DNA of 64,000 bases, taken from positions 2,790,001 through 2,854,000 of the forward strand of contig NZ_LT605205.1 in NCBI RefSeq assembly GCF_900095135.1, given 5' to 3'. The notes under the pieces were generated by a model. That model worked only from the letters and a program-made list of their open reading frames with translations. It was not told the origin of the DNA and searched no databases. The translations under genes and the position numbers were made by a program. Shown here piece by piece: positions 29,701 to 38,304 of the stretch (its first letter is position 1; each line of letters opens with the position of its first letter). Source of the stretch: Proteiniphilum saccharofermentans (GTDB lineage Bacteria > Bacteroidota > Bacteroidia > Bacteroidales > Dysgonomonadaceae).

Positions 29701-29867
29701 CCAACGGGCGGATCGCAATGGGTACGGCCGTAGTGGGTGGATTGCTCATCTCTACCTTGCTCACTCTCTTCCTCATTCCGGCCATGTATATCTATCTCTC
29801 TACCGACAGGGAAGCAAAAGAGATGAAGAGGTTGAGGAAGAAACAGAGAGATTTGGATCAGGACTAA
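26799..29867 (+). CDS. RND-type efflux pump (AcrB/MexB family)
   Basis: 1022 residues, the standard size, with the RND start SIKRPVLATVMVL, large periplasmic loops after helices 1 and 7, and VGLVVDDAIVVTENIY in helix 4, which contains the paired aspartates used for proton relay. LVTKNGILIVEFANQ marks the second half. It exports drugs, bile salts or other amphiphiles from the inner membrane and periplasm using the proton gradient. Its partner adaptor is upstream and the outer-membrane channel downstream, so the tripartite system is complete. Confidence 0.95.
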   Translation: MNLSELSIKRPVLATVMVLIIIIFGLIGYTSLPVREYPNVDNPIITVHVSYPGANAEVIENQITEPLEQNINGIPGIRSLISQSSQGSSRITVEFELSVDMETAANDVRDKVSIAQRYLPRDVDPPTVSKADADSDPIMQITIQSPVRSMLELSEIADLTVKERLQTISNVSAVEIWGEYRYAMRLWLDPLRMAAYNITPIDIKNALDRENIELPAGSIEGDHIAQSIRTMGLMQTPEDFNNLILVENDFRIVRFRDVGYAELDAANRQNILKRNGVPMVSCVIIPQPGANHINIADEVRVRMEQMRKDLPEDVAIDVAFDNTRFIRASIHEVETTVVIAFILVVAIIFIFLRNWRVTLIPALVIPISLIGIFFVMYLAGFSINVLSMLAVVLAVGLVVDDAIVVTENIYQKVESGMDPEEASIMGSKEIFFAVISTTITLVAIFFPIVFLEGMTGRLFREFSIVISGAVIISSFAALSFVPMLSSKMLAKRRKKNKLYEKTEIIFDGLNRFYDRSLRSFLRHKWLVLPVIIVSGVFIILFWNMIPAEMAPLEDRSVVMVRSSAPEGATYEFIRDYTDRISEIADSVAPERESNITMTRGGFGMVRLVLPDMDQRERSQMEIADALTLAVRNETAARAFVQQQSTFGGRRAGMPIRYVLQAPNIEKLQEFIPPFMDRMNASPYFQMSDVDLKFTKPETRIIIDRDKAAMLGVSTRDIGQTLQYALSGQRMGYFYMNGKQYQILGEINRQQRNTPVDLKTIYIKNNAGQMIQMDNLVKLEESVAPPQLYRYNRFNSATISAGLAPGYSLGQGLEEMDRIAAEVLDETFRTALEGESRNFRESSSSLLFAFTLAIVLIFLVMAAQFESFKDPFVIMFTVPLALFGALLFMWLFGITMNIYSQIGIIMLIGLVTKNGILIVEFANQRQNAGINKLRAIIDASLQRLRPILMTSISTVLGLLPLMFATGEGANGRIAMGTAVVGGLLISTLLTLFLIPAMYIYLSTDREAKEMKRLRKKQRDLDQD

Positions 29868-29926
29868 GGGATTGATGTGATTAATGTGCCAAGAAAATTA
29901 ATTAATAAAGAAGTCAAGAAGTGGAG

Positions 29927-30037
29927 GAATATTGAATATTGAATATTGAATTTCTATAGTCTTGGCTCTTGGTTCTCAAATAATTGGTAATTGGTAATTG
30001 GTAATTGATAATTGGTAATTGATAATTTGTAATTGAA
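29927..30037. repeat. A/T-rich short tandem repeats between pump and channel genes
   Basis: Three copies of gaatatt (29927-29947) are followed, from 29981, by a run of taattgg/taattga units continuing to the start of the tolC-like gene. The spacer is 180 bases long, unusual inside an efflux operon. Copy-number change here could alter the leader of the channel gene. Confidence 0.75.
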
Positions 30038-30047
30038 AACAGACTAT

Positions 30048-31367
30048 ATGATGATAAAGAATGTGCCGTTACTGCTCTTTCTCCTGCTTGCTTCCGCTGT
30101 ATCCGCACAGCCTGTGATGGACTTGCAGGAATGTCTGAGGATTGGGCTGGAGAACAATTATGATCTGCGTATAGTACGCAATGAAGAGTTGATCTCAGAC
30201 AATAATGTCACATTGGGAAATGCCGGATTCCTGCCGGAAGTCAGTCTTAACTCCGGTTATAATCTGCGCAACAGCAATTCCGATCAGTATCCTGCAGAAG
30301 GAGGAGAGGCTATAGAAACTCGTAATTCCAATACACAAACGTTGGATGCCGGACTGAATCTCAATTGGACACTCTTCGAAGGTTTCCGGGTGCAAACCAA
30401 TTATCAACGGCTGAAAGAGTTACAAACTGTGGGGGAATTAAATACCCGGTTGGTCGTGGAAGAGTTCATAGCCAACCTTACGGCGGAATATTATAACTAT
30501 GTGCAACAGCAGATACGTCTGGGAAATCTCCAATATGCGGTATCCCTTTCCAAAGAAAGATTGCGAATAGTGGAAGCTCGCTATCAGGTGGGTTCCCTTT
30601 CGCAACTCGACCTGCAACAGGCGAAGGTCGATTTCAATGCGGACAGTTCACTGCTTATCCAGCAGTACGAAATACTCAACAGCTCAAGGATACGCTTGAA
30701 TGAGATGATGGGAGGTGATGTGGAACAACACTTCCTGGCAAAAGACACCACTATTCTCTTCGATGCTTCTTTGTCGAAAGAAGAACTGTTCAATCAGGCG
30801 ATGCAACATAACACGGTTCTCTTGCTGACCGGAAAGAACAAAACGCTGAGTGAACTGGATCTGAGAAGTCTGAGAAGCCGTAATTATCCTTATCTTCGAC
30901 TGAATACCGCTTATGGCTTCACCCACTACAATTACAACACCGGCACATTCGACAGGCAACGTACCTGGGGTCCTAATGTTGGACTCACACTTGGTTATAC
31001 TATCTTCGACGGATTCAATCGCCGAAGGGAGCAGAAAAATGCCGAAATCACCGTCCAAAACCGTGAATTGCAGGTAGAACGGAACAAATTAGCGCTGGAA
31101 AGCGATTTCGCAAATATGTGGATGGCCTATCAGAATAATATAGAATTGACCAATCTGGAACTCGAAAGTTTAGGAAATGCAGAGTTGAATTACGAAATCG
31201 CCATGGAACGGTACAAAATTGGCGACCTCTCCGGGTTAGAATTACGTGAAGCGCAAAACAGCCTGCTCGAAGCGGAACAACGACTTCTCACCGCACAATA
31301 CAACACTAAACTTTATGAGATATCACTGCTCCAAATTAGCGGAAAAGTCGGAGAATATCTGGAATGA
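30048..31367 (+). CDS. TolC-family outer-membrane efflux protein
   Basis: A 439-residue protein with a signal peptide (LLLFLLLASAVSAQP) and two OEP repeats. Helical coiled regions with QLDLQQAKVDFNADS and the matching GLELREAQNSLLEAEQRL flank beta strands of the barrel. Together with the adaptor and pump it forms a trans-envelope exporter. I take ATG 30048 as start; a TTG five codons earlier lies in the repeat and adds nothing to the signal peptide. Confidence 0.9.
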   Translation: MMIKNVPLLLFLLLASAVSAQPVMDLQECLRIGLENNYDLRIVRNEELISDNNVTLGNAGFLPEVSLNSGYNLRNSNSDQYPAEGGEAIETRNSNTQTLDAGLNLNWTLFEGFRVQTNYQRLKELQTVGELNTRLVVEEFIANLTAEYYNYVQQQIRLGNLQYAVSLSKERLRIVEARYQVGSLSQLDLQQAKVDFNADSSLLIQQYEILNSSRIRLNEMMGGDVEQHFLAKDTTILFDASLSKEELFNQAMQHNTVLLLTGKNKTLSELDLRSLRSRNYPYLRLNTAYGFTHYNYNTGTFDRQRTWGPNVGLTLGYTIFDGFNRRREQKNAEITVQNRELQVERNKLALESDFANMWMAYQNNIELTNLELESLGNAELNYEIAMERYKIGDLSGLELREAQNSLLEAEQRLLTAQYNTKLYEISLLQISGKVGEYLE

Positions 31368-31376
31368 AGAGATAAG

Positions 31377-31528
31377 GGATAATGGACAATGGACAGTTGA
31401 CAATGGACAGTTGGCAGTGAATAAGGGACTGGGAAAAGAAGGAGTAAGGGAGACTGAACAACCAATAGTGACCGGGAGAAGGGATGACTGGGGAGATTGG
31501 GAAGACTGGGAGACTGGGGTGAGGAAGA
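31377..31528. repeat. Purine-rich spacer with short repeats
   Basis: Copies of aatggacaatggacagttgac-like sequence (31381-31420) are followed by gactgggagattgggaagactggg-type repeats. The spacer separates two convergent genes. No clear terminator hairpin was found; an inserted-looking, slippage-prone composition is the main feature. Confidence 0.6.
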
Positions 31529-32605
31529 TTATAGAGGTGACTCCGTAAAAATATCATAACTAGAAATAAGTAAGCCGACTACTTCAGAATAATTATCCTG
31601 CCCTGAACTGACTTTATTTGTTTTCAGATAAGCATCATATACTCTATCCTGAACATCTGACAAGGATTCGTCTCTCGCCGCAAGCCAATGCTCCCGGTTT
31701 CGTCGCAGATCTGCAATAATCTCCGGCCGGATGGATGAAACCAGCGACTCATATTCCTCCGGAAGAAACTTGTGTATATCGTTCAACACATACCGAAGCG
31801 TAGACAGATATGCACTGTATCGGATCTTTTCGTTACCGCTACGGGTACAGACAACAAATGCATACAGATTCGCCTCCGATTCGGTGGCAATACCGAACTG
31901 ATGCGCCATTTCATGAGCTAAAGTAAACGGATAAGTAAAATTAAGGCTATAGTTATTCACATGGATTTCATTGAAGAATGGGCCGAAATAGCCGGAAACA
32001 CCCATTTTCGAATAGACCGATTCGAACATCATCGGCTTTGGCTTCCTTTTCCCGTTGGGATAAGATATTCTTAACGTCTCATACATTATACGATACGATA
32101 ACTCAATTTCTCGCCGTACTTCTTGCCTGTCCATATCTGTACAATCGGCATAGTAAAGGTTCGCCCGGTCAATAAACCGGACGGCAAAATCTCTGAAAAT
32201 TTCCGGATCAAATGCCATTTCCTTCACATCGCTCCGACCATAGAAGTCTTCCCGGAAATAAGCAATCCCCCAACTAAAATAGAACCAGAAAACGATAACC
32301 ATCATAAACCGGATCAGCGAAAAAAGAAACTCCGAAAAGGAGATCTTTCGTATGATGACGAACAGGATCAGTTTTATCAACAGCAGCACCGCCACGATCA
32401 AAAATATATCGTATAACGAAAAGGAGAAAATATTCGAGATAAAAGAGAGCACTATGGCTACAACGGGATAAATCACACGCATATACCATTCCGAAAGCGT
32501 TGTGCTAAGGCTAAACAGAAAGATCATTACAAACAATGCACCAACCCTGATCAATAAAAGCAGAAACTGCCGCTTAGATACTTTATCTCTATGTTTCGAT
32601 ATCAT
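31529..32605 (-). CDS. DUF3810 membrane protein with metallopeptidase motif
   Basis: A 358-residue protein with about three N-terminal membrane helices and a soluble C-terminal half. AHEMAHQFGIATESEANLYA contains HExxH plus a downstream glutamate, as in zinc metallopeptidases, and this is typical of the DUF3810 family of Bacteroidota. Protease activity is not demonstrated by sequence alone. I start at the ATG two bases after the DUF3267 stop codon; the longer reading frame overlaps that gene. The two genes are likely co-transcribed. Confidence 0.82.
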   Translation of the reverse strand: MISKHRDKVSKRQFLLLLIRVGALFVMIFLFSLSTTLSEWYMRVIYPVVAIVLSFISNIFSFSLYDIFLIVAVLLLIKLILFVIIRKISFSEFLFSLIRFMMVIVFWFYFSWGIAYFREDFYGRSDVKEMAFDPEIFRDFAVRFIDRANLYYADCTDMDRQEVRREIELSYRIMYETLRISYPNGKRKPKPMMFESVYSKMGVSGYFGPFFNEIHVNNYSLNFTYPFTLAHEMAHQFGIATESEANLYAFVVCTRSGNEKIRYSAYLSTLRYVLNDIHKFLPEEYESLVSSIRPEIIADLRRNREHWLAARDESLSDVQDRVYDAYLKTNKVSSGQDNYSEVVGLLISSYDIFTESPL

Positions 32606-32606
32606 A

Positions 32607-33161
32607 CTAACTCTTCCGGTAAACAAAACACCCCACTTCCGACGAATGATCCTGTACATAAGTTTCAGGATGCTCTTTCCGCAGTATCCATACTATCATA
32701 AAATCACCTGCTGCTGCACCGGTATAAATAATTCCAAACAACAGCATCAGTCCACTGCCGTTGAAAAGCGATATAACGGCCGGCACGATTCCCAGTAGTA
32801 GCGCCGGCATCAATGCACCCAGGAAATAATGCTTTATCTTTAGCGGCTCCTTGCAATGGCAATAAGGTGTAAGCATCTTCCACATCACTCCAAACCGAAT
32901 GCTTTTAAACCCCTTCTCAGCAAATAAACCGAAGAAAAAACCGTGGATCAGTTCATGTAGAACAATACCGACTAAGAATAATAATACAAATAACAGACTT
33001 TGTTGCAGCGATAATGAGAACTCCGGCCTCCATATAAAATAAAAAGGAATACCGAACAATATTGCCGTGGCAATGGTAATCACCAACGAAATACGACTTG
33101 CAGTATGGATGTTGATCGTTTTCAGTTCTTTCTCGTAATCTTCAAAATTTTCCATTATCAA
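32607..33161 (-). CDS. DUF3267 membrane protein (site-2-protease-like)
   Basis: 184 residues with four or five hydrophobic segments. LHELIHGFFF in the second segment is the HExxH motif of the DUF3267 family, which resembles membrane-embedded zinc peptidases; TPYCHCKEPLKIKHY and GALMPALLLG follow as in other members. Role unknown, probably intramembrane. It lies upstream of the DUF3810 gene with one base between, and 103 bases after the MATE gene. The start may be three codons in (MENFED). Confidence 0.82.
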   Translation of the reverse strand: MIMENFEDYEKELKTINIHTASRISLVITIATAILFGIPFYFIWRPEFSLSLQQSLLFVLLFLVGIVLHELIHGFFFGLFAEKGFKSIRFGVMWKMLTPYCHCKEPLKIKHYFLGALMPALLLGIVPAVISLFNGSGLMLLFGIIYTGAAAGDFMIVWILRKEHPETYVQDHSSEVGCFVYRKS

Positions 33162-33264
33162 GATGATAAATTTAAACTCTTTACTTTATCATAAGCCTGT
33201 TTCTCAATTTCCCGTTGTATATCCGACAATTGTTCTGACCTCATGTAGGTTGTGCCGTTTTCTA

Positions 33265-34557
33265 TCACGGTAATCGTAATGCTTTCTTTGCCCAAAGGGT
33301 CTGCGTAGCACCTCGCACAAAAAGGTAGAGGATAAACGCCAGCCAGAGGCCGTTATTTCCCCACAGCGGTGTCATGATAAAATAGCAGGCAAAAAAGACG
33401 ATGGAGGAAAGTATCATAGCATTCCGCATCTCGCCGGAAGCTGTTGCTCCGATAAAAATACCGTCCCACAGAAATGCAGCAAAGCCGACAACAGGAATCA
33501 GCACCGTCCAGAACATAAAATCTTTGGTATGCTCAATAATAACAAGATCATTGGTCATGATATGCAATATCGGATCGGGAAAGAGCATATAGATCACTAC
33601 AGCAGCAAGACTCACTATCAATCCCCAGAAAAAGATCCTGCGGATCATCCATTGCAGGTACTCCCGGTTTTTTGCTCCATAAAACCGTCCGGTCAGCGCT
33701 TCACCCGCATAGGCAAAACCATCCATAAAATAGGAGAACAGCATAAAGAACTGCATCAGCAAAGCATTCACGGCCAATATAGTCTCTCCCATTCCTGAGG
33801 AGGCAAAGGTGAAAAAGGTAGTCACCAAAGTCAACAAAAAAGTACGGACAAAAATATCACTGTTCACCCTGAAATACTCCCGTATAGCTTGTCTGTCCCA
33901 AATAGTTTCCTTACGGATATATTTCCGTAATCGGCGATAGTACTTCCACCAGAACCCGGCTGCCACCATCAGCGAAATAACTTGTGAAAGTGTTGTTCCT
34001 AATGCGATCCCTTCAATCTTCATCCCAAAGCCGAACACAAAAAGCAGGCTCAGGACAATATTCAGCAAATTATTCAGTATGGCGACGACCATAGGGATCT
34101 TCGCATTCTGCATACCGATAAACCACCCTTTAAAAGCATACATACCCAATACAGCCGGCGCTCCCCATACCACAATACGGAAATAGGTCATCACATGATC
34201 CGTGGATTCAGGGCCCGACTGTATCAAACCGGAAGCTAACATCCCTATAGGATATTGCAATAATATGATCAGCACCCCTACTCCCAGACCGATCGCCAGC
34301 GAACGGATAAATGCATTCATCACCTCCGGAAAATTCCGGGCTCCCAACGCCTGGGAGGCAAACCCGCTGGAACTCATCCGGAGAAAGCCGAAGTTCCAGT
34401 AGATCATATTGAAGATATTGGCACCGAGTGCAATGGCTCCGATATACACAGCCGAGCCGAGTCGGCCGGCAATGGCAATATCGATCATTCCCAGCAAGGG
34501 GACGGTGATATTGGTGATGATATTGGGAAGGGCGAGCCTGAAGATTTTTTTGTCCAT
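33265..34557 (-). CDS. MATE-family efflux transporter
   Basis: A 430-residue membrane protein with twelve hydrophobic segments. LPNIITNITVPLLGMIDIAI and the later LNNLLNIVLSLLFVFGFGMK match the two MATE halves, and GIALGTTLSQVISL is typical of the DinF-like branch. It would export drugs or cationic metabolites using sodium or proton gradients. It stands apart from the divergent V-ATPase operon by a 390-base spacer, which contains its likely promoter. Confidence 0.9.
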   Translation of the reverse strand: MDKKIFRLALPNIITNITVPLLGMIDIAIAGRLGSAVYIGAIALGANIFNMIYWNFGFLRMSSSGFASQALGARNFPEVMNAFIRSLAIGLGVGVLIILLQYPIGMLASGLIQSGPESTDHVMTYFRIVVWGAPAVLGMYAFKGWFIGMQNAKIPMVVAILNNLLNIVLSLLFVFGFGMKIEGIALGTTLSQVISLMVAAGFWWKYYRRLRKYIRKETIWDRQAIREYFRVNSDIFVRTFLLTLVTTFFTFASSGMGETILAVNALLMQFFMLFSYFMDGFAYAGEALTGRFYGAKNREYLQWMIRRIFFWGLIVSLAAVVIYMLFPDPILHIMTNDLVIIEHTKDFMFWTVLIPVVGFAAFLWDGIFIGATASGEMRNAMILSSIVFFACYFIMTPLWGNNGLWLAFILYLFVRGATQTLWAKKALRLP

Positions 34558-34947
34558 TGGCGCAAAATTACTTCAAAAAGACGATATACCCCAATTTGAC
34601 CGGTTATTATCTTTTTGACCGTATATACGACCGGGTAATGGCTTTATGCAGTTCAGTACCCAAATCTTTCGTTTCGGGGAGTTAATGTAACAGGAAACCT
34701 CTTCATATCATATCTTTGTCAAAAGATACAAAACAGTAGCTACTGTATCATTTTCATTTCAGAAAACAAAATAAATTCCATTTTTAATAAAAGATTCTAT
34801 TTTTTTGAAATGATAAAGCAATAATTATACTTTCTTTTTTGTAAATTTGTAAATTCACTTTATATGTTTTCACAACATATTGAAAATCAGCACACTGGGA
34901 AGAAAGAGTGTCAGTTTTTCAGAAAAAAACTCATTACATACTAATAT
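34558..34947. promoter_or_regulatory. Divergent spacer with putative V-ATPase promoter
   Basis: The spacer is A/T-rich near the V-ATPase side. TAAATTTG (34842-34849) matches the -7 consensus on the plus strand and would give a leader of about 90 bases; the -33 region is weak. No coding sequence or strong palindrome is visible. Confidence 0.45.
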
Positions 34948-35535
34948 ATGGATAAGATTCAGGAACTTACTTCGAAACTTTACACGGAAGGCGTCGAAAA
35001 GGGCAAAGAAGAAGCCGGGAGGATTATTGCGGAAGCACGGGCGCAAGAACAACAGATAGTGGATGCGGCTCGCACCAAAGCCAAAGAATTGATTTCTTCT
35101 GCGGAAAAGGAAAGCGCAGAACTGAGAAAAAACACAGAGGCAGAGTTGAAACTCTATGCTACCCAATCTACCGAAGCACTAAAAACGGAAATCATCAATC
35201 TGGTGACCGACAAGTTGTCTACCACACAGGTAAAAACGGTTGTGGAAGACAAATTATTTATGCAACAGTTGATCGTGGAACTGGTTCAAAACTGGTCGAA
35301 GAACGATGCTTTAACCATTTGTGTGGAAAACCCGGAAGAACTGGAATCCTATATCGCCTCACATGCGAAAAACCTACTGGACAACGGATTAAAGATCGAA
35401 TCGGTGAATGGGATCAAGACCGGATTCACTCTCGTACCCGAAGACGGTTCCTACAAGGTAAAATTCGGGGAAGAAGAGTTTATAAACTACTTCAGGGAGT
35501 TTTTACGCCCCCAGATCCAACAACTTCTTTTTTAG
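34948..35535 (+). CDS. V/A-type ATPase subunit E
   Basis: 195 residues. The first 100 are a charged coiled coil (EEAGRIIAEARAQEQQIVDA), the rest a globular domain, matching the peripheral stalk subunit E. It connects the A3B3 head to subunit I. First gene of an operon, 46 bases before DUF2764. Product confidence comes from the shape plus the operon; sequence identity of E subunits is low. Confidence 0.88.
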   Translation: MDKIQELTSKLYTEGVEKGKEEAGRIIAEARAQEQQIVDAARTKAKELISSAEKESAELRKNTEAELKLYATQSTEALKTEIINLVTDKLSTTQVKTVVEDKLFMQQLIVELVQNWSKNDALTICVENPEELESYIASHAKNLLDNGLKIESVNGIKTGFTLVPEDGSYKVKFGEEEFINYFREFLRPQIQQLLF

Positions 35536-35581
35536 AAACTGAAAATTTCCACCGATCTCTCTCAGGAGGTTGATTTTGCCT

Positions 35582-36433
35582 ATGATTTTCAAGAATCAAT
35601 ATTACTATTTTATATCCGGCCTGCCCGATTTTTCTTTCGATAGCATAAAATTGCCCTTCTCCGTGGAGGAGTTCAGGGAGGTGCTCGACGAAGCCCTTGA
35701 GCCGGAAGATAAAAAACTTCTGGACACCTATTTTCTCTCTTACGATAACGACAATCTTTTCCGGCTGCTGGAAAAGAAAGAGAGCGAAATAGAAAACCGG
35801 GGGATCCTCTCGCGTGCCGACATGGAAGAGGCGATCCGGCAGGTGAAAGAGGGAGACACCATAGAAAATAAACAAGTACCGCCCTATTTCGAAAAGGCTG
35901 TCAGGACATGGCTCGATGAGGAGATGCCCGGACACTTGAGAACGCTGGAGGACCTTATCAGTTCCCTATACGCAGACTACGGAATGGGGGTAAAGAACAG
36001 CCTGATCGCCGGATGGTTCGAAATGAACCTCAATATCGGCAATATTCTCTCCGCAATCTTCGCAAGGAAATACGGAATGGATGTAAGCCGGGTAGTGGTC
36101 GGTAACAACGAGATTGCCCAGTTGATCAGGGAAAATGCCAATGCCCGCGATTTCGGCATCAGCCGCGAGCTTGATTATTGGGATGATATCGTGCGGATTG
36201 CCGAAGAACCGGATATCTACGAGCGGGAACGAAAGATCGATAAATTTCGATGGAACTGGCTGGATGACAACACCTTGTTCGATTATTTCAATATTGAATA
36301 TATCTTCGCCTATCTCTGTAAACTCAGGATATTGGAACGGTGGGTAAACCTCAACGCCGAAGAGGGAGAGCGTGTTTTCCGGGAACTGATCACCCAGTTG
36401 AAAAATGAGATACAAAAACCGGAAGATATCTAG
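35582..36433 (+). CDS. DUF2764 protein of V-ATPase operon (probable subunit C-like)
   Basis: 283 residues, beginning FKNQYYYFISGLPDFSFD, which is the recognisable DUF2764 start. The family occurs between subunits E and A in Bacteroidota and Chlamydiae V-ATPase operons, where no classical subunit C is found, so it probably takes that place (established association, inferred role). An AGGAGG at 35564-35569 fits the ATG at 35582 better than the TTG at 35570. Twenty-six bases precede subunit A. Confidence 0.85.
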   Translation: MIFKNQYYYFISGLPDFSFDSIKLPFSVEEFREVLDEALEPEDKKLLDTYFLSYDNDNLFRLLEKKESEIENRGILSRADMEEAIRQVKEGDTIENKQVPPYFEKAVRTWLDEEMPGHLRTLEDLISSLYADYGMGVKNSLIAGWFEMNLNIGNILSAIFARKYGMDVSRVVVGNNEIAQLIRENANARDFGISRELDYWDDIVRIAEEPDIYERERKIDKFRWNWLDDNTLFDYFNIEYIFAYLCKLRILERWVNLNAEEGERVFRELITQLKNEIQKPEDI

Positions 36434-36459
36434 AAAGAAGAAAAAATAAACAACTATAT

Positions 36460-38220
36460 ATGCTAACAAAAGGAACAGTTAAAGGGATTATATCTAATCT
36501 CGTTATTGTGGAAGTAGACGGAGCGGTAGCCCAGAATGAGATCGCCTATATCGACCTTGATGGCACCCGTTTAATGTCGGAGGTGATCAAGGTGGTCGGG
36601 AATAATGCTTATGTACAGGTATTCGAAAGTACACGCGGGCTGACCGTCGGCACGAAGGTGGAGTTCCAGGGACACATGCTCGAAGTGGTGTTGGGACCGG
36701 GACTGCTGCAACGTAACCTTGACGGGTTAGAGAATGACCTCGACAAGATGGAAGGGATCTTCCTGAAGCGGGGTGATTACACTTTCCCCCTCGATGAAGA
36801 AAAGTTATGGCATTTTAAACCGATAGCCCAACCGGGTGACAAAGTGACTGCCGGATCATGGCTGGGAGAGGTAGATGAAAATTTCCAACCTCACAAAATC
36901 ATGGTACCTTTCACTATGAAAGGGGAATATACAGTAAAAAGTATCACTGAAGAAGGAGATTACAATATCTACAAAACCGTAGCCGTGGTGGAAGACAGTA
37001 ATGGTCAGGAAACCAGCCTGAATATGATCCAGCGTTGGCCGGTAAAGATGCCGCTCACAGCTTATAAAGAAAAACCCCGTCCTTCCAAACTACTGGAAAC
37101 GGGAGTACGATCCATCGACACCCTGAACCCCATCGTGGAAGGGGGTACGGGATTTATCCCGGGAGCATTCGGTACAGGTAAAACGGTATTGCAGCATGCC
37201 ATCTCCAAGCAGGCGGAAGCAGATATCGTGATTATTGCCGCCTGCGGTGAACGTGCCAACGAGGTAGTAGAGATCTTTACCGAATTCCCGGAACTGATCG
37301 ACCCGTATACCGGCCGCAAACTGATGGAACGTACCATCATCGTGGCAAATACCTCTAATATGCCGGTAGCTGCCCGTGAAGCATCGGTATATACCGCCAT
37401 GACTATCGGCGAGTATTACCGCTCTATGGGACTGAAAGTACTGTTGATGGCAGACTCCACCTCACGTTGGGCGCAAGCGCTGCGTGAGATGAGTAACCGA
37501 CTGGAAGAGCTTCCCGGCCCCGATGCCTTCCCGATGGACCTTTCAGCCATCATCTCCAATTTCTACGGCCGTGCGGGACATGTGATCCTGCACAACGGAA
37601 AAGAGGGATCCATCACCTTTATCGGTACGGTATCACCCGCCGGGGGTAACCTCAAGGAGCCGGTAACCGAAAACACCAAGAAGGTGGCCCGCTGTTTCTA
37701 CGCACTGGAGCAGGATCGTGCCGACAAGAAACGCTATCCGGCCATCAACCCGATCGACTCTTATTCCAAATATATCGAATATCCCGAGTTTGAAGAGTAT
37801 ATCTCGGAACATATATCGAGTGACTGGACAGAGAAGGTAAACGAAGCCAAGACCCGACTTTTACGTGGAAAAGAAATTGCAGAACAGATCAATATCTTGG
37901 GGGACGACGGAGTACCGACAGAATATCACGTTACTTTCTGGAAATCGGAATTGATCGACTTTATCGTCCTTCAGCAGGATGCTTTCGACGATATCGACTC
38001 GGTAACTCCCATCGAGCGGCAGAAATATATCCTGGATATGGTGACCGATATTTGTCGTACCGATTTCGAGTTCGATAATTTTAACAAGGTTGCCGATTTT
38101 TTCAAGGAACTGATCAATATCGGAAGACAGATGAATTACTCGGAGTTCCGGTCGGATAAGTTCAATCAATACAGGAAACAACTGGACGAGTTGATATCCC
38201 GAAAAAAAGTATCTGACTAA
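36460..38220 (+). CDS. V/A-type ATPase catalytic subunit A
   Basis: 586 residues, the normal length. An N-terminal barrel and the A-type-specific insert are followed by the Walker A motif GAFGTGKTVLQ near residue 235 and the SNMPVAAREAS loop; LLMADSTSRWAQALREMSNR is the nucleotide-site block. It is the ATP-hydrolysing or synthesising subunit of the head. Followed after 84 bases by subunit B, the longest gap of the operon, filled by an A/T repeat. Confidence 0.97.
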   Translation: MLTKGTVKGIISNLVIVEVDGAVAQNEIAYIDLDGTRLMSEVIKVVGNNAYVQVFESTRGLTVGTKVEFQGHMLEVVLGPGLLQRNLDGLENDLDKMEGIFLKRGDYTFPLDEEKLWHFKPIAQPGDKVTAGSWLGEVDENFQPHKIMVPFTMKGEYTVKSITEEGDYNIYKTVAVVEDSNGQETSLNMIQRWPVKMPLTAYKEKPRPSKLLETGVRSIDTLNPIVEGGTGFIPGAFGTGKTVLQHAISKQAEADIVIIAACGERANEVVEIFTEFPELIDPYTGRKLMERTIIVANTSNMPVAAREASVYTAMTIGEYYRSMGLKVLLMADSTSRWAQALREMSNRLEELPGPDAFPMDLSAIISNFYGRAGHVILHNGKEGSITFIGTVSPAGGNLKEPVTENTKKVARCFYALEQDRADKKRYPAINPIDSYSKYIEYPEFEEYISEHISSDWTEKVNEAKTRLLRGKEIAEQINILGDDGVPTEYHVTFWKSELIDFIVLQQDAFDDIDSVTPIERQKYILDMVTDICRTDFEFDNFNKVADFFKELINIGRQMNYSEFRSDKFNQYRKQLDELISRKKVSD

Positions 38221-38221
38221 T

Positions 38222-38304
38222 GTGATGATTCGATAATTTTACAATTTGACTCCGTCTATTTTCAATTCACAATCTTGAATTTTAAATTTTGAATCTTGAA
38301 TTTT
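38222..38304. repeat. A/T-rich repeat spacer inside V-ATPase operon
   Basis: The gap between subunits A and B carries tcttgaattttaaattttgaatcttgaatttt, an inverted and direct repeat of ttgaattt units, ending at the subunit B ATG. It may act as an mRNA hairpin that adjusts subunit ratios, which is speculative. Confidence 0.6.
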
